Shown: one piece after another, positions 12,040-26,700 of the stretch | Layout of the letters: the number at the start of each line of letters is the position of its first letter | Position numbering within the stretch: the first letter of the stretch is position 1 | NCBI GenBank assembly: GCA_032207245.1 | Contig: CM063505.1 | Location: 170,220,201 to 170,284,200 of the forward strand | From: Pardosa pseudoannulata | Lineage: Eukaryota > Arthropoda > Arachnida > Araneae > Lycosidae | Direction: 5' to 3' | Length of the DNA stretch: 64,000 nucleotides | The notes under the pieces: generated by a model | Seen by the model: the letters and a program-made list of their open reading frames with translations, nothing else | What the model was told of the DNA's origin: nothing | Database searches by the model: none | Program-made: the position numbers and the translations under genes

Positions 12040-15000
12040 CTGAAATTTAAAAAATAATAATAAAATATTTAAATTCCTGAATTTATTAATACAATAATAC
12101 CTTAGAAAAAAGTTATTTCATTATGCAAAAGTTATCATAATAACTTTAATAATCAAAATATTAAAATCATACATATTTAGCACAGAAAATATTTTCCAGA
12201 TAATTCACCATTTTTTATTTATTTATTTCTTGAGCTATGAATCTCATGTACTACAATAAAAAATTTCCCTAAAATTTTATGCCCAAAAGGTTAAATAATT
12301 TATTTTCCTTTAATTTGGTTATTGCCCAGCATTTACTCCCACAAAGCAGAATAGGTCATTAGTGTTTTATAGATGTTAAAATTAAACTTATAAATTGAGA
12401 TTTTAGTTGGTTTTTGACGCCATGGTGGCATTTATTTGACATGGCAAGAATGTTGCTTATAGTTATGGTCAAATCATAGTTAGTAGTAATGATAGATCCA
12501 AGATATCTGAATTGTGACACTGCTTCAAAGCTGTAATTTTTCACTGAAAATGACTGTAGTTTAGGTGTACTGTAAGAAGTCTCTATGAATTTTTTTTAGC
12601 TTCATTTATATTTAGGTCTCATTTACAAGCCTCAGTTTCTAATCATTTAAAGACTTCTGCAACAAATTTTCTAGGTCTACCATCCAAGGCAATGTGATCT
12701 GAAAATGCCAAGGTTTGTAAAGTCTTCTGGTAGATGGTTCCTCTAGATGCTGTGATAGCATTTTCTCGGGGAAAGTTGAACAGTAAGCATGACAGAGCAT
12801 TGCTCTGTCACAATCCTCTGTATAAAAGGATTCAGAAAAGTTATTTTCCAGTTTCACCTTGTTTCCTGTATTCTCCAGTATTTATCTCAAAGCATGCAAT
12901 TGTTCAATAGTTAATTTACCTCTAAGAAATCCACATTGATAGTTTCCAATAACTTTTTCAACACGCAGTAATAGTCTATTGTAAAGGATGTTTGTAAAAA
13001 TTTAAAAGATAGAGTTAAAAAAAGTTATTTTGTGATAGTTGCAATAATCCTGTCTATCACCTTTCTTAAAGATGGGGCAGAGAAAACTAAGGTTAACAAA
13101 TGCATAAATTTTGCAAGTTGCATAAGTGTTAAATAAAGAAAATGCTATGTTTTCACTATTACAAGCAAAGGACAGATATTTCAGTTAAAACTCAAAAAAG
13201 AAGTTAAACAAAAATAATTATACCTGGTCCAGATACAGATGATTTCCTTACTCTGAAATCCCCATTCAGAGTAGCACTCTTTGAATCAGGCTGTATGTAG
13301 TCAACAATTTTGAAAGCTTCTTCAAATGATGGAGGTATCATCTTTTTACTAACAGCATACTGAGGAATTTCAGAAAATTTGCAATCCTCCAAGCTACCAT
13401 AACGAGACACAGGCTTCACAGGTCGGGGTGGGGGTGCAGGTGGTTTACTACTGAGAGTAAGGCACTGGATATTTTTTTGGAGATTGGTAGTGTTGCAGGA
13501 AGAATTTAGAGCTCTTTTGTGCAGATTATATCGAGAGTCAAATTTTTCCTAATGAAATAAAAGAGATTGTAAACAATAGAAATACATAAAGAGAATGTTG
13601 TGTTTAAATTTCAATTAAAGTGAGCAGAAATTCCCACATGCATATCACAATTATTCCAACCAATCGCTGGTGTGTAACAGAAAACTACTTCTCAATTGCG
13701 ATATTTTTTTGGAGATTGAGAATTCATTTCCTATTAATGTGTATTCCAATTAAATACTTAAGCCAAAAAATTGAATAAATAACCCATATACAGAATATAC
13801 CCTGTTCTGAAGAACACAGACCTACCAACCCCCAAAAGTCCAAAATCCTGTAATAACTTATATATATCAAACAATATAATGGCCTTATAGCATTAAAACA
13901 GTTGTCTAAAAAGGCCAAATTATACAATATCATTAATTTTGTACCATATCTGATAAATCAGAATACCAAAATAATGAAAAAATTTTACTAAAATGAAGTT
14001 ATTAAACAAAGAAAATTATTTAATGATGCAGATTTTACTTTCTTTAAAATATTGGAACCAAATATTTATTCAAAACATACTCCCAGTTGCCTCAATTTTA
14101 AAATTTACAAGTTTTCTATTGTTATACTTATTACTGATGAACAAAAATGTGTGGCTATTTTTGTGACATAGATTAAATTCCATCCACTCTCTGCATTACT
14201 ATATGAAATTGTCAAAATTAACATGAAATCTGAGAGTTCCTTAGTTAAAATATCCATCACTGTTCTTTATTTTCCAAATCAAATTCCAATGGGTATTGAT
14301 ATAATTGTCAAGAATTGTAGTATTGATTTCTTCTTATTGCAGAATGCAGAATTCTGATTGCAGTCTGATACCATAGGCACTATTAGCCCCAATTTGGAGA
14401 GACACAGAAATTTTTGTTTCTTTGTTGCAAAAACGGTTGCAACATAAAGTCTAACATCTCCCCCTTCAAAAATATGGCAATCTGTACATTTGTCCCTAAA
14501 AATCCGGTATTATATTTTTGAACCTGGAGAGTTGACACACACATTAAAACAAATGAATTCACAGTTAGCTTTTATTATTATTTGCAAGATAATACATAAA
14601 TAACATGAATTACTGGCAAATACTCATTACAGCTTATATCAAAATACACTTGAAATTGCAATAAGAATTTAATATCAATATTACAAGTTAACATTAAACT
14701 TTTCTTGATTTCTTTTTGCTTCTAAGGTTTTATCAAAAATCAAATTTGTTCCAAAGCAAAATAATTAAAATTGGAAAAAAGTTTTTCAAATTCAGACCTT
14801 ACATATGATTAATTCACATTTTTTAAATTAAAATAAACTACAACAAATTCTAACATAATATATTAATAAAAAGCAGATACAACTTCTAATTCTTAAAGAA
14901 TAAGAAATTACACAGCATACCTTCAATTTATTATTTCTATCATCTCCAAAATCAGAGTGATGGCCACTATCAGATCCAGCACTAGCAGTACTTAATCTAT

Positions 15001-18000
15001 CAAATGAAGAACCACCTGAAAAAATATTAACTGTAGCAAGTGATCAGAAGATTAAATTCAGCACATCTTAAAATTAGAGCTCCTTTAAAAATTAAAACAT
15101 GAAAAATTTCCATCTTGTCGTTAATAGAGTTCTTAGTTAAAAAGAAAAAAATCTTTAGTAGGAACCTATCTTGTAATTTTTACCCATATAAAAAAAAAGT
15201 ATGCAATACAATTTATTCCTTTCTTGAAAGAAAATATCTTCAAACGACTTATTATAAATAACATATAACTTTAGTAGAATGTTCAAGACATACAATAACA
15301 ATAAAACAATTTTCACTTATTTAAAGCAAACTAATTTTTAGTAGCAGTGTAATATTGTTAGAAAAAACAGAAAACAGTTTTTAAAAGATAGAAATCTATG
15401 AAACTTACTAGAGCTGCTTGTGTTTGAAAGTACACTTAGTGTACTAACAGGGCGCACATTGTCAGGTTCAGAGCACAGCTTTTCTGTACTTAAATCTTTT
15501 GAATTTTTTCTTGAAGAAGTACCCTAAAAATTTTATAGAGATAATAAAGAGGAGAAATTAATTATTTATTTTAAAACAATAATATAAGCAATAAAAAATA
15601 GCTATAAAAACAATATTTATAAAACAACTTTAAAAAAAATGGTATTTGCACAATCTCTAAAGAGACAAAAAAAGTTTAAAAAGACACATAAAATTAAACT
15701 TACTTTTGAACCTATGCTTTCTTTTCTCCTTAATCTGTTGTTTAAAAACTGACGAAGTTCAGAGAAGCTTGATGAGTGTTTTTTATTCAACTTTGCTTTT
15801 TGAGCTTTGGCATATAAGTTTCTTAAACCATCTAAAGTACTCTGTAAAAGAAATATTTTCCTAACATATTAACACAAATATATATCATACACAAAAAATT
15901 ACATAAATCACACTATTTTAAAACTGAATTTTTGAGATTTTATATAACTTGACAGAAATTTGATAAAGAAAATAGAATTATTTTTTAAAATTTTTAATAA
16001 ATAAGTGCACTACTGAATTCTTTATATTTCACAAACATGTAAAAATTCTATGTATAATGATAAATAGTGTGAGAATGTATATAACTTATGTACTGCAGAT
16101 AGAAAGTCAAATAGTTTTATTACATTATTTTAATGCCACTTTTTCTGTAGTTAACAAGACTTAAATTTAATTAACCTTTCAGTAAAAATGGAGTTACCAA
16201 ACTTATTTTACAACATAATTTTATAAAATTAAGAATTCCTGCCACCACTAAAAACTTTGTAGTTCTCAGGGAAATAGGCTCACACGAAAAAAGAAAAAGA
16301 AATTGATCTTCTCAAATGTTTCTAATAATCAACTTTTTAGCACATAAATGTCAAATTTAAAACATTAAAATTCTGCATAGGAATATTAATACCTCCTTAC
16401 TACTTATTATTCAATTTACCATCAACATCCCATTCTCAATCTTTATTTTGCAATAAAATGAAATAATTGCATCACACTTTTATCATAACCATAATTTTTA
16501 TTTAATGTGTTTCTAGTAAAACACTATGTAGTGTTTGTTAAAACTAATTTCAAATCATTTTATTACTAAATTTTGATACAAGACCTATAACAAATGTACT
16601 CCATATTAATATTATTAATTATTTTTATTTTTATAATTATTTGTTTTAAAATAATTCCTAAAACAAGTCTGTGCAGAATTTTTTAAATTTGGAGAAAGCA
16701 GATAAGATTTTGAATAAAGAAAAGCTTTGAAATTTTTTTGCTAAAAACGTTTTATCTCCATGTTTGCAGCTTTCAATATTAGCAGTAGTGCTGCCCTCTG
16801 TTGACTGTATATTCTGTAAATGATTTTAAAAAAGGGCTTTTACTTTGCAGCAGTAAAAAGAAAATGAAAAATATATGATTGGACGTCTCTAGTCCTACAA
16901 ACTGAAAAGAATAAGTCTGAAGTACCAATTAAAACAACACAGTTAATAGATTTTATTGCATTGCAGTCTTTCTTCTTAAATTCATTTTAAAAATCCAAAA
17001 TATAAATTGAAGATTTTTATCAAATTTATTAATAAACTTGATAATTAATATTAAAAAAATATTAAATATTAAATAATTTAATATTTAATTAATATTAAAA
17101 AAACATTGTATGAAAAATGTTTAAATTTATACGCAATTTAACACATCCTACTCAAAAGCCTCATACTTAAAACTCACTTGGATACCTTCATTAATTAGTA
17201 ACATGTGAATCTTATTGGAAATTTATAGGACATAACTATTGGATAACTGCACCTATATAATTATTTTAAAAAAGGTGAAATTTTATTTACCTTAGCTTCA
17301 AGATCAGAGACTTGATAAAGAACTTTCCATTCATTGTGCATTCTCTCAACTTCAGTCAAAGATGCTCCTTTCTTATAAGCTTCCATTATATCAATAAGCT
17401 TTGCTTGACTTTCCAAAAGAGTAAGTTTACTTTTATCTAAAAAGCAATTTGTGTAAAATTCATAAATGCTATTATTAATAAAATCTTTCATGAAAATAAT
17501 CAAATTTTTAAAAGGTATTAAACTGTGTTGTATACCTGCTGCTGAATGAGTTCTGAATACATCATCAGAAATATCAAACTTATCATTGGTATCCAAAAAT
17601 ACAGAAGAAGGCTGTATGTTTTCTATTAAGATAAATAAAATATTCATTACTTAAATTGTAAAATATATACACAACAAACTCCTGTTCTATTATAAACATT
17701 AAATTGTAAATCTTAACTATAATATTAGAATTTCTATTTAAAAGTACAGATTTGTAATAAATCACTCTTAAAGTTGCAAACAAAAAAATAAAAAATTAAT
17801 ATAAAAATGCTTAATGTTTACAAATGTTTACAATGTTATTGTACATACATATTTTAAATTTTACTTGATATTTAAATCATCTCTTGGTAAGTTCTTGGTT
17901 AAAAGAAATAGTTAAAAAGGCCATAAAAGTTTAATTTTATAGCTTCTATTAGCATGACTGTTAGAAAAAAAAAATTCTTTAATAGAAATGATTTGAGTAG

Positions 18001-21000
18001 TTTATTCAGTTTGTAACAAGCATAACGCACCTGAGATCCTTACACATTTAAGGTTGGATGAATAGTTCAGAGGTTATACAAGATTTAAACTATTTACAGA
18101 ACAGTAGGTTTTAAACAGTAGGTCTTGGATCAAGAATTAGTTCTATATTGCAGAAAAATTAAGCATAGTGTTTGTTCTAAAAAAACAAAACCCAATGTCA
18201 CAAACTACAAAATAAAATAAACACAGAATCAGATATAACTCACGTGATATTAAAAAAAAATTTCAGGTTTTATTATTGAAATAGAATTTCAATAACAAAA
18301 GAATAAAAGAATTTTTTGTTATTTAAATCAATTACTCAATCAAGTATTTTTTTATGAGTCAAAGTTTAAAATTATATAAAATTGAAAACTGTGAAGGAAC
18401 TCTAATCCTACAAATGTCACTGTTATGTCCGTTTTATCAAAAAAGTCTGTAAATTTTTACAATGAAGAGAAGTAATCAAATATACTGTAAAAAATATTTA
18501 TGTTTCAAAACATTAAATTTTGCTAACTTCACTAAATTTTTTACATTCTGCAAAGCATCTATTTTCACGAATTCATAAAAACAATGCAATTTTTTACCAA
18601 AAACATCTATCAGAATACATTAAAATGACAAACACATCAATAAATGATGTCCCATAATTTGAGAGAGATTTGGGGTGGAAAAAAGAAAAGGAATGACTGG
18701 AAGATTTTAATTAAAGTCACTAAAACAATGCTAAAATATTAAACTGAAAAACGTAATTTCTGTTTTAATCTGCAAAATAAGCAAAAAGCCGGTTTTAGAG
18801 AAGTAAGTAAAATAACCTTAAAAATGAGGAATTTTCATGCCTAGCTTAACCTTTCCAAGCACATACAAAGAAAAAAATATATATAGTATGAGTTAAATCT
18901 GATTCTGTGCTTTTTGTGTTTAACATTTTGATTTCATAGTTTTGAGACATTAGATTTCTTTTAGTTTAGAATACTATTAGTTTCTCTGGGGAAAAAAATA
19001 GAAAGACAACATAAATTTGGATTTTTTTAAAGGTAAAATATGTATTCTTATTACTCTGTGCATAGAAATTTTATACACTTAAATTAGATTAACTTAGTTA
19101 TTTTTAGCAATTATTGGAAAAGGAACCAAATTTTTTTTCTTAGGTTACTTAAAGTGAAAAAAATATTACTGACACTAGAGAAGGAAAGATTATGTGTTAC
19201 CTTTATGTGAACCCTTCATTTTCAAATATTCATTTTCTTTCTCAAATACATCAGTAATAACAGTTTTGTTAGCAGGTAAATGTAATACTGGAACTGGGTG
19301 AGCAGGTATATCATAGTAATCAGATGGATTACTACATTTGTTATTTTCAGTTTCTGTAATTTGAAGAAACATTAGTTAATATATTATTTCAAAATGTTGT
19401 TAAATATAATAGAAAATAAATTTCCTATTAAGTCAAAAGAATGCTTTAAATGACACATGAAAGAAATATTTATCCAATATAAAAAACATAGATTATTTAC
19501 ATGTACGATAAACCTCTTTTTTAGACGGGTTATTTCTAAGAAAACACTAACTTGATTGGGTTTGGTAAATAATTTAGTAACATATTAAAATAATTTTTAT
19601 TATATATATATATATAAAGGAGATGAGAAGAAATAAAATTATTACCAGTTATTGTTGGCACTAACATGACAGTTTCTATGCTATGCTTTCTTTGAAAACT
19701 AGATGATTTCTGAAAAATTAATAATTTTAGTAAAAATGAAAATTATTACTACCATAATTGTTAAATATGCTGACATTAAAAGGATTCATTCTCCAATTAC
19801 TTAATACTTATTGATGTTATACAACTTTTTTGAATGAAAACACTGTAAAAAAATTGAAATACTATCCTTGAACATTTTCTTTTTTTAGACAAAATGAAAA
19901 GTACTCATTACACTTTAAAAGAAAAAGCTTTGTCAAATCATTAACAGTTAAGAAGAAAAAAAAATTTTTTTCAAAAATTTTACATACTTATGCCAGATAT
20001 ATTTAAACATATGAAGAACTTTCAAATCAATAAAAGCAAAATCTGTGAGTAAAATTAGCATGAATAAATACAAATCAAGACAAAAAGGTATATATCCAAA
20101 CCTTAATTACATTCAGTTCATCAGTAATATATTTAAATTTCAAGAAATGAACACAATAATTTATAAGCATTTTGAAACACAGTATAACTCTTTAGCAGAC
20201 AATTCCAAATTAAGGGTTCCAAACTTTATGTTTTTGATATATTTGTTTCAGAATAAAGAACACTAAATAGCAGGCAGTAATTTTAGCTGAAAGTTATTTC
20301 ACTTGTGTCATTTCATATTAAAAGAGAATTAAACTAGTTCCAAAGTGAATAAGAGTGGCACATGTAGCAAATTATTTTTTGCAAATGGTTGCAATACATT
20401 CACTCTTTCTTATATACAGTCTGTATCGGTTATATGGTCAGCTCAGCAGTCCAGAAAAATCAGATGATATAAGCGGGGTGACCATATATGTGGAACAATA
20501 CAACCCTATTGAATTGTGACAGGATTATATTCACCTATCAGAATGTAGTACTCATAAACAAATAATTATACTGTTAAGAACATTTTAAAATTAATTTAAA
20601 AAGCAAAAACTACATTACAAATATGCATTTTTTATTTCATTTTATTTATTTTTTTTGGGGTGGGGAAGGATTTATTAGCTTACCTTACTAATCAAAGTAC
20701 AGCACACGTACATATGTACATTCATGTTCAGTGTATTTAAAAATAATCAGATATATATGTGTGCTTCCTTTTGTTGGTTAACACAACTTTTTCTAAGTCC
20801 CTAATAGCTTTTAAAAGATCATCTGCTACTTCGGAATTAGTACAATAACACCTGAGGTCATGTATGAGAAGGTAACTTCAACCAATAAACAGGCAGATGT
20901 CCACTTGTTATCAGTGGGAGGCAAGAACTGAGAGAGACAGAAAACTCCGACGATGAGTCTACACAAACAAGAAGGGTGGGAAAGGGAGAAAAATAAAGGC

Positions 21001-23511
21001 TTGAATTCAGGTCCTCTCTAATTTCGTATTGGTTATTAGAGAGAGAGAGAGGAAAAGGAAACTCATTGAAAACATGAAAATGGCCATATAACCGGTAACA
21101 AAAGAAAATGACAGTATAAGTGGTGCGCTTTAACACATGTTCCTTATTAAGTTAGATGGGACTTTAGAAAACTGACCAAATAAGTAGGATGCCCTTATAA
21201 GTGGGTGACCATATAGCCAGTACTGACTGTATATGTAAAGATATTTTAACCATAACTAACCAACTTAATTATAATTGTATTCTAAAATAAATTTCTGGTG
21301 TTTCCATCCATAAAATTACAATATTTGGAGAAATTCCTTTGTTCCTACTTTAATTGCAGTAACGTTTGATGACCTCCAAAACACCAAAATTAATCCTTTC
21401 TTAACTCAACTATTATATAATTCCTTTACATAACTTAGTTTAGTTTATGTGTCATCATGTGATTAATATTAACCCTCTGTTATCTTCCTCAATGACATCC
21501 CCACACTACTATATTACCAAATGTCAGGCATTTTGAAGAGAGAGCTCCGAAGATGGGTTGTCTTAATAAACTTTTTATTATTTAATTTAAAATTTTGCCG
21601 TTTTCTTTCTAGGCTTAATGACTACACCATTTCTAGTATGGATAAAATTTTAATTTCTTAGTGGGTCAAATCATCATTAAATAAGACCCTCTTTATGTAC
21701 AAGTATAGCCTCTGAATAAGAAAGATTTCTAAATAAAAGGCAAATACTTTGGTCTGGAGGTATTCTTCTCTCTTTCCCTATTTAGAAGTTTTATAGTATA
21801 ACATTTTAATTGTGCATAGCTATCAGAGAATGAAGAAATTATCTTTCAATTGTTTTTCCTTACCAAGAATTCATCTATTGCAGCAACAACTTCATTATGA
21901 CCTGCATGATTTGCTAATTGTACAGGTGTCAAACCTCGAACATTTTTTAATGCAGTAGCTAGGCATGCTGATGGACATTGCAGCAGTTCTTTTACTAGCT
22001 GGCATAATCCATAACGAGCAGCAAAATGAAGTAGTGTAGGATATTCTTCTTTTGCTAACAAACAGAATAGAAGTCATTAGTAATGTTGAATATACCAAGT
22101 AGTACATCATTTCAGTTTGTATTACCTTATAACAAAATGTGTTTAGGAAAAGAAGTAATATCTTTGTAAATTTTATAACTATTGTAACTTCACGGGATCC
22201 TCGGGTAGCATGTAGGTGTCGAAGTGGATATGATACGATATACAGCTTAGAAACAATAAAAATGTTTATTCTTGATTAAAATGGAGTATGTACAAATTTA
22301 AAAAATGGAAATCACAGGGCTCAGGCAAGCTGGTGCAGACCTAAAAATCCCAGGTTCAAGGTGAACCTAAAAAAAAAAACAATCTGCGGACAGCTGCCGA
22401 CAGATAACATTGCACAGGGGTACCACTGAGCCTCCTTGAGTCCCACAAAAAGCTGAAGAAAACTCTACAAAAAAACTAACTACTGCAAACCAAACTCTGT
22501 TCCTTTTCTTTCTGGGGACTCTCCGTCTAAAAACTTGTGTTGCCTGACGTCACCTTTCGCCTCTTCCCATTGGCTTTTTCTTTCCGCGTTGGTATCCTAA
22601 TAGCCTTTGATTGGCTTGTTCAGGAGCACCTTACTGTCTGACATTTAGTTGTCCTGTCTGTACTACGGATTCCCCTCAGACATCTCAAGGTTTGTTCAAA
22701 GTGACAATCCTTTGTAGTGTGGTGTCAAAAACCCAGACAGAGTGTCACCCTGCCCTGGGTTTTAACAAAACCCTTTTGTGAAGCCAATGGGGCATAGCAA
22801 CATCACACTATATTCAAACTATCAAAATACTTCTAAATTTCTTATTTTAATTAAATAAATTTTTGCTATTTTTCAAACTCAAATTTTTACTATTTTCCTA
22901 AAATTCTAACTAAAATTAATTTTTTTTTTAAATTTTTTCAAGCAAATACTGAAACTTACTTTTTTTCATCTTATCTTGTTTGATATCCTTATGTAACAAG
23001 TCAAATCCTGATTTTGGCAAACTTTCCCTGAATGCAGAAGTGAGGTGAGTGTCTACATCATGTAAAGCAGCCATTCCAAGAGTGTTACACAGGAACTCAT
23101 ATGGTGATGTAACAGACGTTAGAAGACTAAAAAGTTCACCCATTTTGGATACACATTTAATGGGACTAACACCCAATAAATCTTCTCCACACCATACATG
23201 CACATTTACAATATTCTGAGCTTGCATCATTTCATCTAGAACAAATGCATGAAATTTAAAAAGCTAATTCATTAATTTCATTTTAAAAACACTTTATATC
23301 ATTTTAAATCTCATAAAAGGGATGTAACTGAATGAGCAGGAAATGATGTAATTCTCACATTTAACTAATCTTGATTGAAATGTTTAAGAAATTTTGTTTA
23401 TGGTGATATGGTATAAATACTGCTAAATTAATAACTACTAATTATTTTATATACAAATAATTAAAGTTATTGTTACAAGATATTATGTCTAAGAGATAAT
23501 AAATATTTTTA

Positions 23512-23562
<51 letters not shown>

Positions 23563-23687
23563 TATATATACATATATACATACATATATACATATACATA
23601 TATATATATACATATATACATATATACATATACATATATACATATATATATATACACATATACATATATATAAGTGTGTATATATAT

Positions 23688-23740
<53 letters not shown>

Positions 23741-26700
23741 TGAGCATATACATACACACACATACATATATATATATAAATATATATATGTGTGTGTGTG
23801 TGTGAAGAAATTATTTTGAAATGGCACAAAGCTATTTTCAAATTTTTCCTGATGAAATTGAAGAACTACATGTCAAAACTATTCCTACAGAACATAATGC
23901 ATATTAAATTTTTTTACATTTCTACATGTTACTTAAGCAATTTATATTTAAGTTACCTGGAATAACAAATACGAGTGTATATGGATTTCTCCATTTGACT
24001 GGCACTTCTCTGGCATCATTAGCTTCTACAGTTACTCTCAATTGAGCATTGTTATCAAGTGGTTTAGTTAACAAAACATAAACCTTTCCATTGCCCTAAA
24101 AATGAAACAATATTTTTAAAACTTTGAGTACAAAATAAAATATAATAAAAACAAAAATAACCAGTTTGCCATATGAATACGCTGGGTTCACTTAAGAATT
24201 GGGTTCCCCCTCTAACTTGGCGATAATGGTTCAAGTATGGTCGCCTAACATTTTCTTCTGATCTCACCGAGTCCAAACAATCTGTATTTATATTATAATT
24301 CATATAATATGTGCATCCAACTCTCCTTGTGAAACTCTTTTCTTATATAATAAATGTGCGCAATGCTTAAAAAAATATAGATATAACAAACCATTAATGG
24401 TTCACTATGGCTGATTTCTAATAATTTGGAGCTGTTGCGTTTGTAAACTGTTAAGGGATTCATTGCCCATAAATATAAATTTCCGGTTTTCAAGTCGTTT
24501 TCTTTAATTAAGTAAGAGTATATCATTCTTTTACGATGGCACACTGTGCTTTAATAAAATAGCCAGAAAAAGCAAAAAATACAATGTTTGGATGGATTAC
24601 CTTTGTGTTTTAGTAAATATTGCCAATATTTTCGCCAAATTTACCAAGGGGAATCCAATTCTTAAACTAGACCCCAATACGCTCCCTGGAGAAAAACATT
24701 TTTTAAATTATTAATTTTACAAGTATTTAGTGAATGGAAACTTTAATTAGTGATATAATCTATAAATAAATCTTCATGAACGAAATTATCATTTTCAAAT
24801 CCAATAAATTATGAAGCAATTCTTGCAATAAATGCAATTTCAGTAACACCAAAGATGAAGAAATTAAATAACCGAAATATGAAAAGGTGTACAATAATAT
24901 TTACAGCAATATCTTAATTATTAATATACCTCTTGAACTTTTCTTGGTACAAGCTTGAATTTTGGTTTGTTTAATTTTTCGTTTTCTTTCGACTGTGCGA
25001 GCATTTCTTGGATTAATTCGATAACATTACGAACCATGTTTATGTCTTTATCCTTGGCTTCTAGATGGCGCCAGTCATCATAGGCTATTAATACATCCTA
25101 AATGAGAGGAAAGTGCATTTATGTTAATAGACAGTTACTACATTAAAAAATATTTTGAAATTATAAAACTTTTCATATAAATTTTATAATTATTAAACTT
25201 ATTTTATAAAGGTTTATTAATAAAGCTTATTTTGTAATAGGCAAACACTAATTTCCGTTAACAAATTTACAAATTGTGTCAGTAGCTATACAGTTCACCA
25301 ATACTATGAAAGACCTAAAGCCTCTCAACTATTATACTAATTAGGATCTAAAGCAATGTTAAAAAATTAATACTATCAAAGGAATGATTTTAAACGTTAG
25401 AATACGAGAAATAATTTTATCTTTACTAAAAAGGAACAAAGCTCGGGAAGCAAAACAAACACAAGAATGAAGCATAAGAAAACATAAAAATTCAAATTTA
25501 CAATTCTAATTGCTATAAAAACAAGTGTAACTAAATGAATTACAAACGTATTCTTCAATATAAATGACTACCCAAGATACTGAACTTGTGCCGTCAATTT
25601 AGTCTAAAATTTAACACACATTTAGCAATTCATTCAGATTTTTTATCATTTAACATCTTTAAATTCTGGAAATAATTATAATCCCTACATAACAATATCA
25701 ATCTGTCACAATTATTCACTTACATCCCGCTGCTGGCATGGATGTTTGTAACCGTTCAGAATCGGCTATAAGGAGTAGGTCCCGGTCTAATTATCACTCG
25801 AGTAACAAAACAGAAAATCCTAGCGCTCCGACCTACCAATCAACTAACAACAGGCTGCCTAATATGACGTGTGTAAAGCGTTCACGAAATCATGCCGCTG
25901 ATGGACGTCAAATTTGATAGTGGACAGGAAATTGTTACTCATAATTTTGTACCTCTCTCTCTCTGCCGATAACTCCAGATTTGTTTGTAGATTGACAATG
26001 TCTCCAACAACAGGGAGAATTTTCAGGTGGCATCTGATGATGACCGAACCTGGTAGCACCCTTGAAGTCCAGTCAAACAAGCTAATCATTATCGTTAAGT
26101 AACCGTAAAAATCAGCAAATGAAAAAGAAATGAAAATCAAACATCCACAGATACAGAGGATGGCAGTGATTTTAGGAATTCAGTACTGCCACAAATTTTT
26201 AAAGTCGAGAATTATACAAAAACAGGAAGTGTCAAACACCTCCACAGCACATGTGGTTTAACCGTTTGAGTCCTAGAGGGTTTTGAAAAAAGACTGTCGA
26301 AGAATCCCGAACAGCGCAACCACGCTTTATCTGCATGGATATGAAAAGGCCAAGCAGCGCTATATCGCTTCTTTTATTTTATGTCGATAAATTCCAAGCG
26401 GCGTGATAGTACTTCTATTTTATATTCTAAGCATATATGCTTCAATATTGCACTATTATTAAAGTAATGTGCCTATTATAAAACTATTATTTACATAAAA
26501 AGAGGAGGTGTGTGATGTACTTGCGTTAGTAAATCTGAGCACGCGTGACTTCGACAGTCGATGTTGCACCATCAATGGTCTACAACATTCGGGATATGCT
26601 GGGTTTTCTCGACATAAAAACTGAACAGCACAATAGCGCTGCTTGGGACTCATGTGGTTAAATAAAATAAAATACATAAAAAACTAACAATTCACTTCTG

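Noticed and set aside
23442..23841. Three long minus-strand open frames of Tyr/Ile/Met/Cys repeats
   Set aside because: They are translations of the TA/CATATA microsatellite and have no codon bias or domain.
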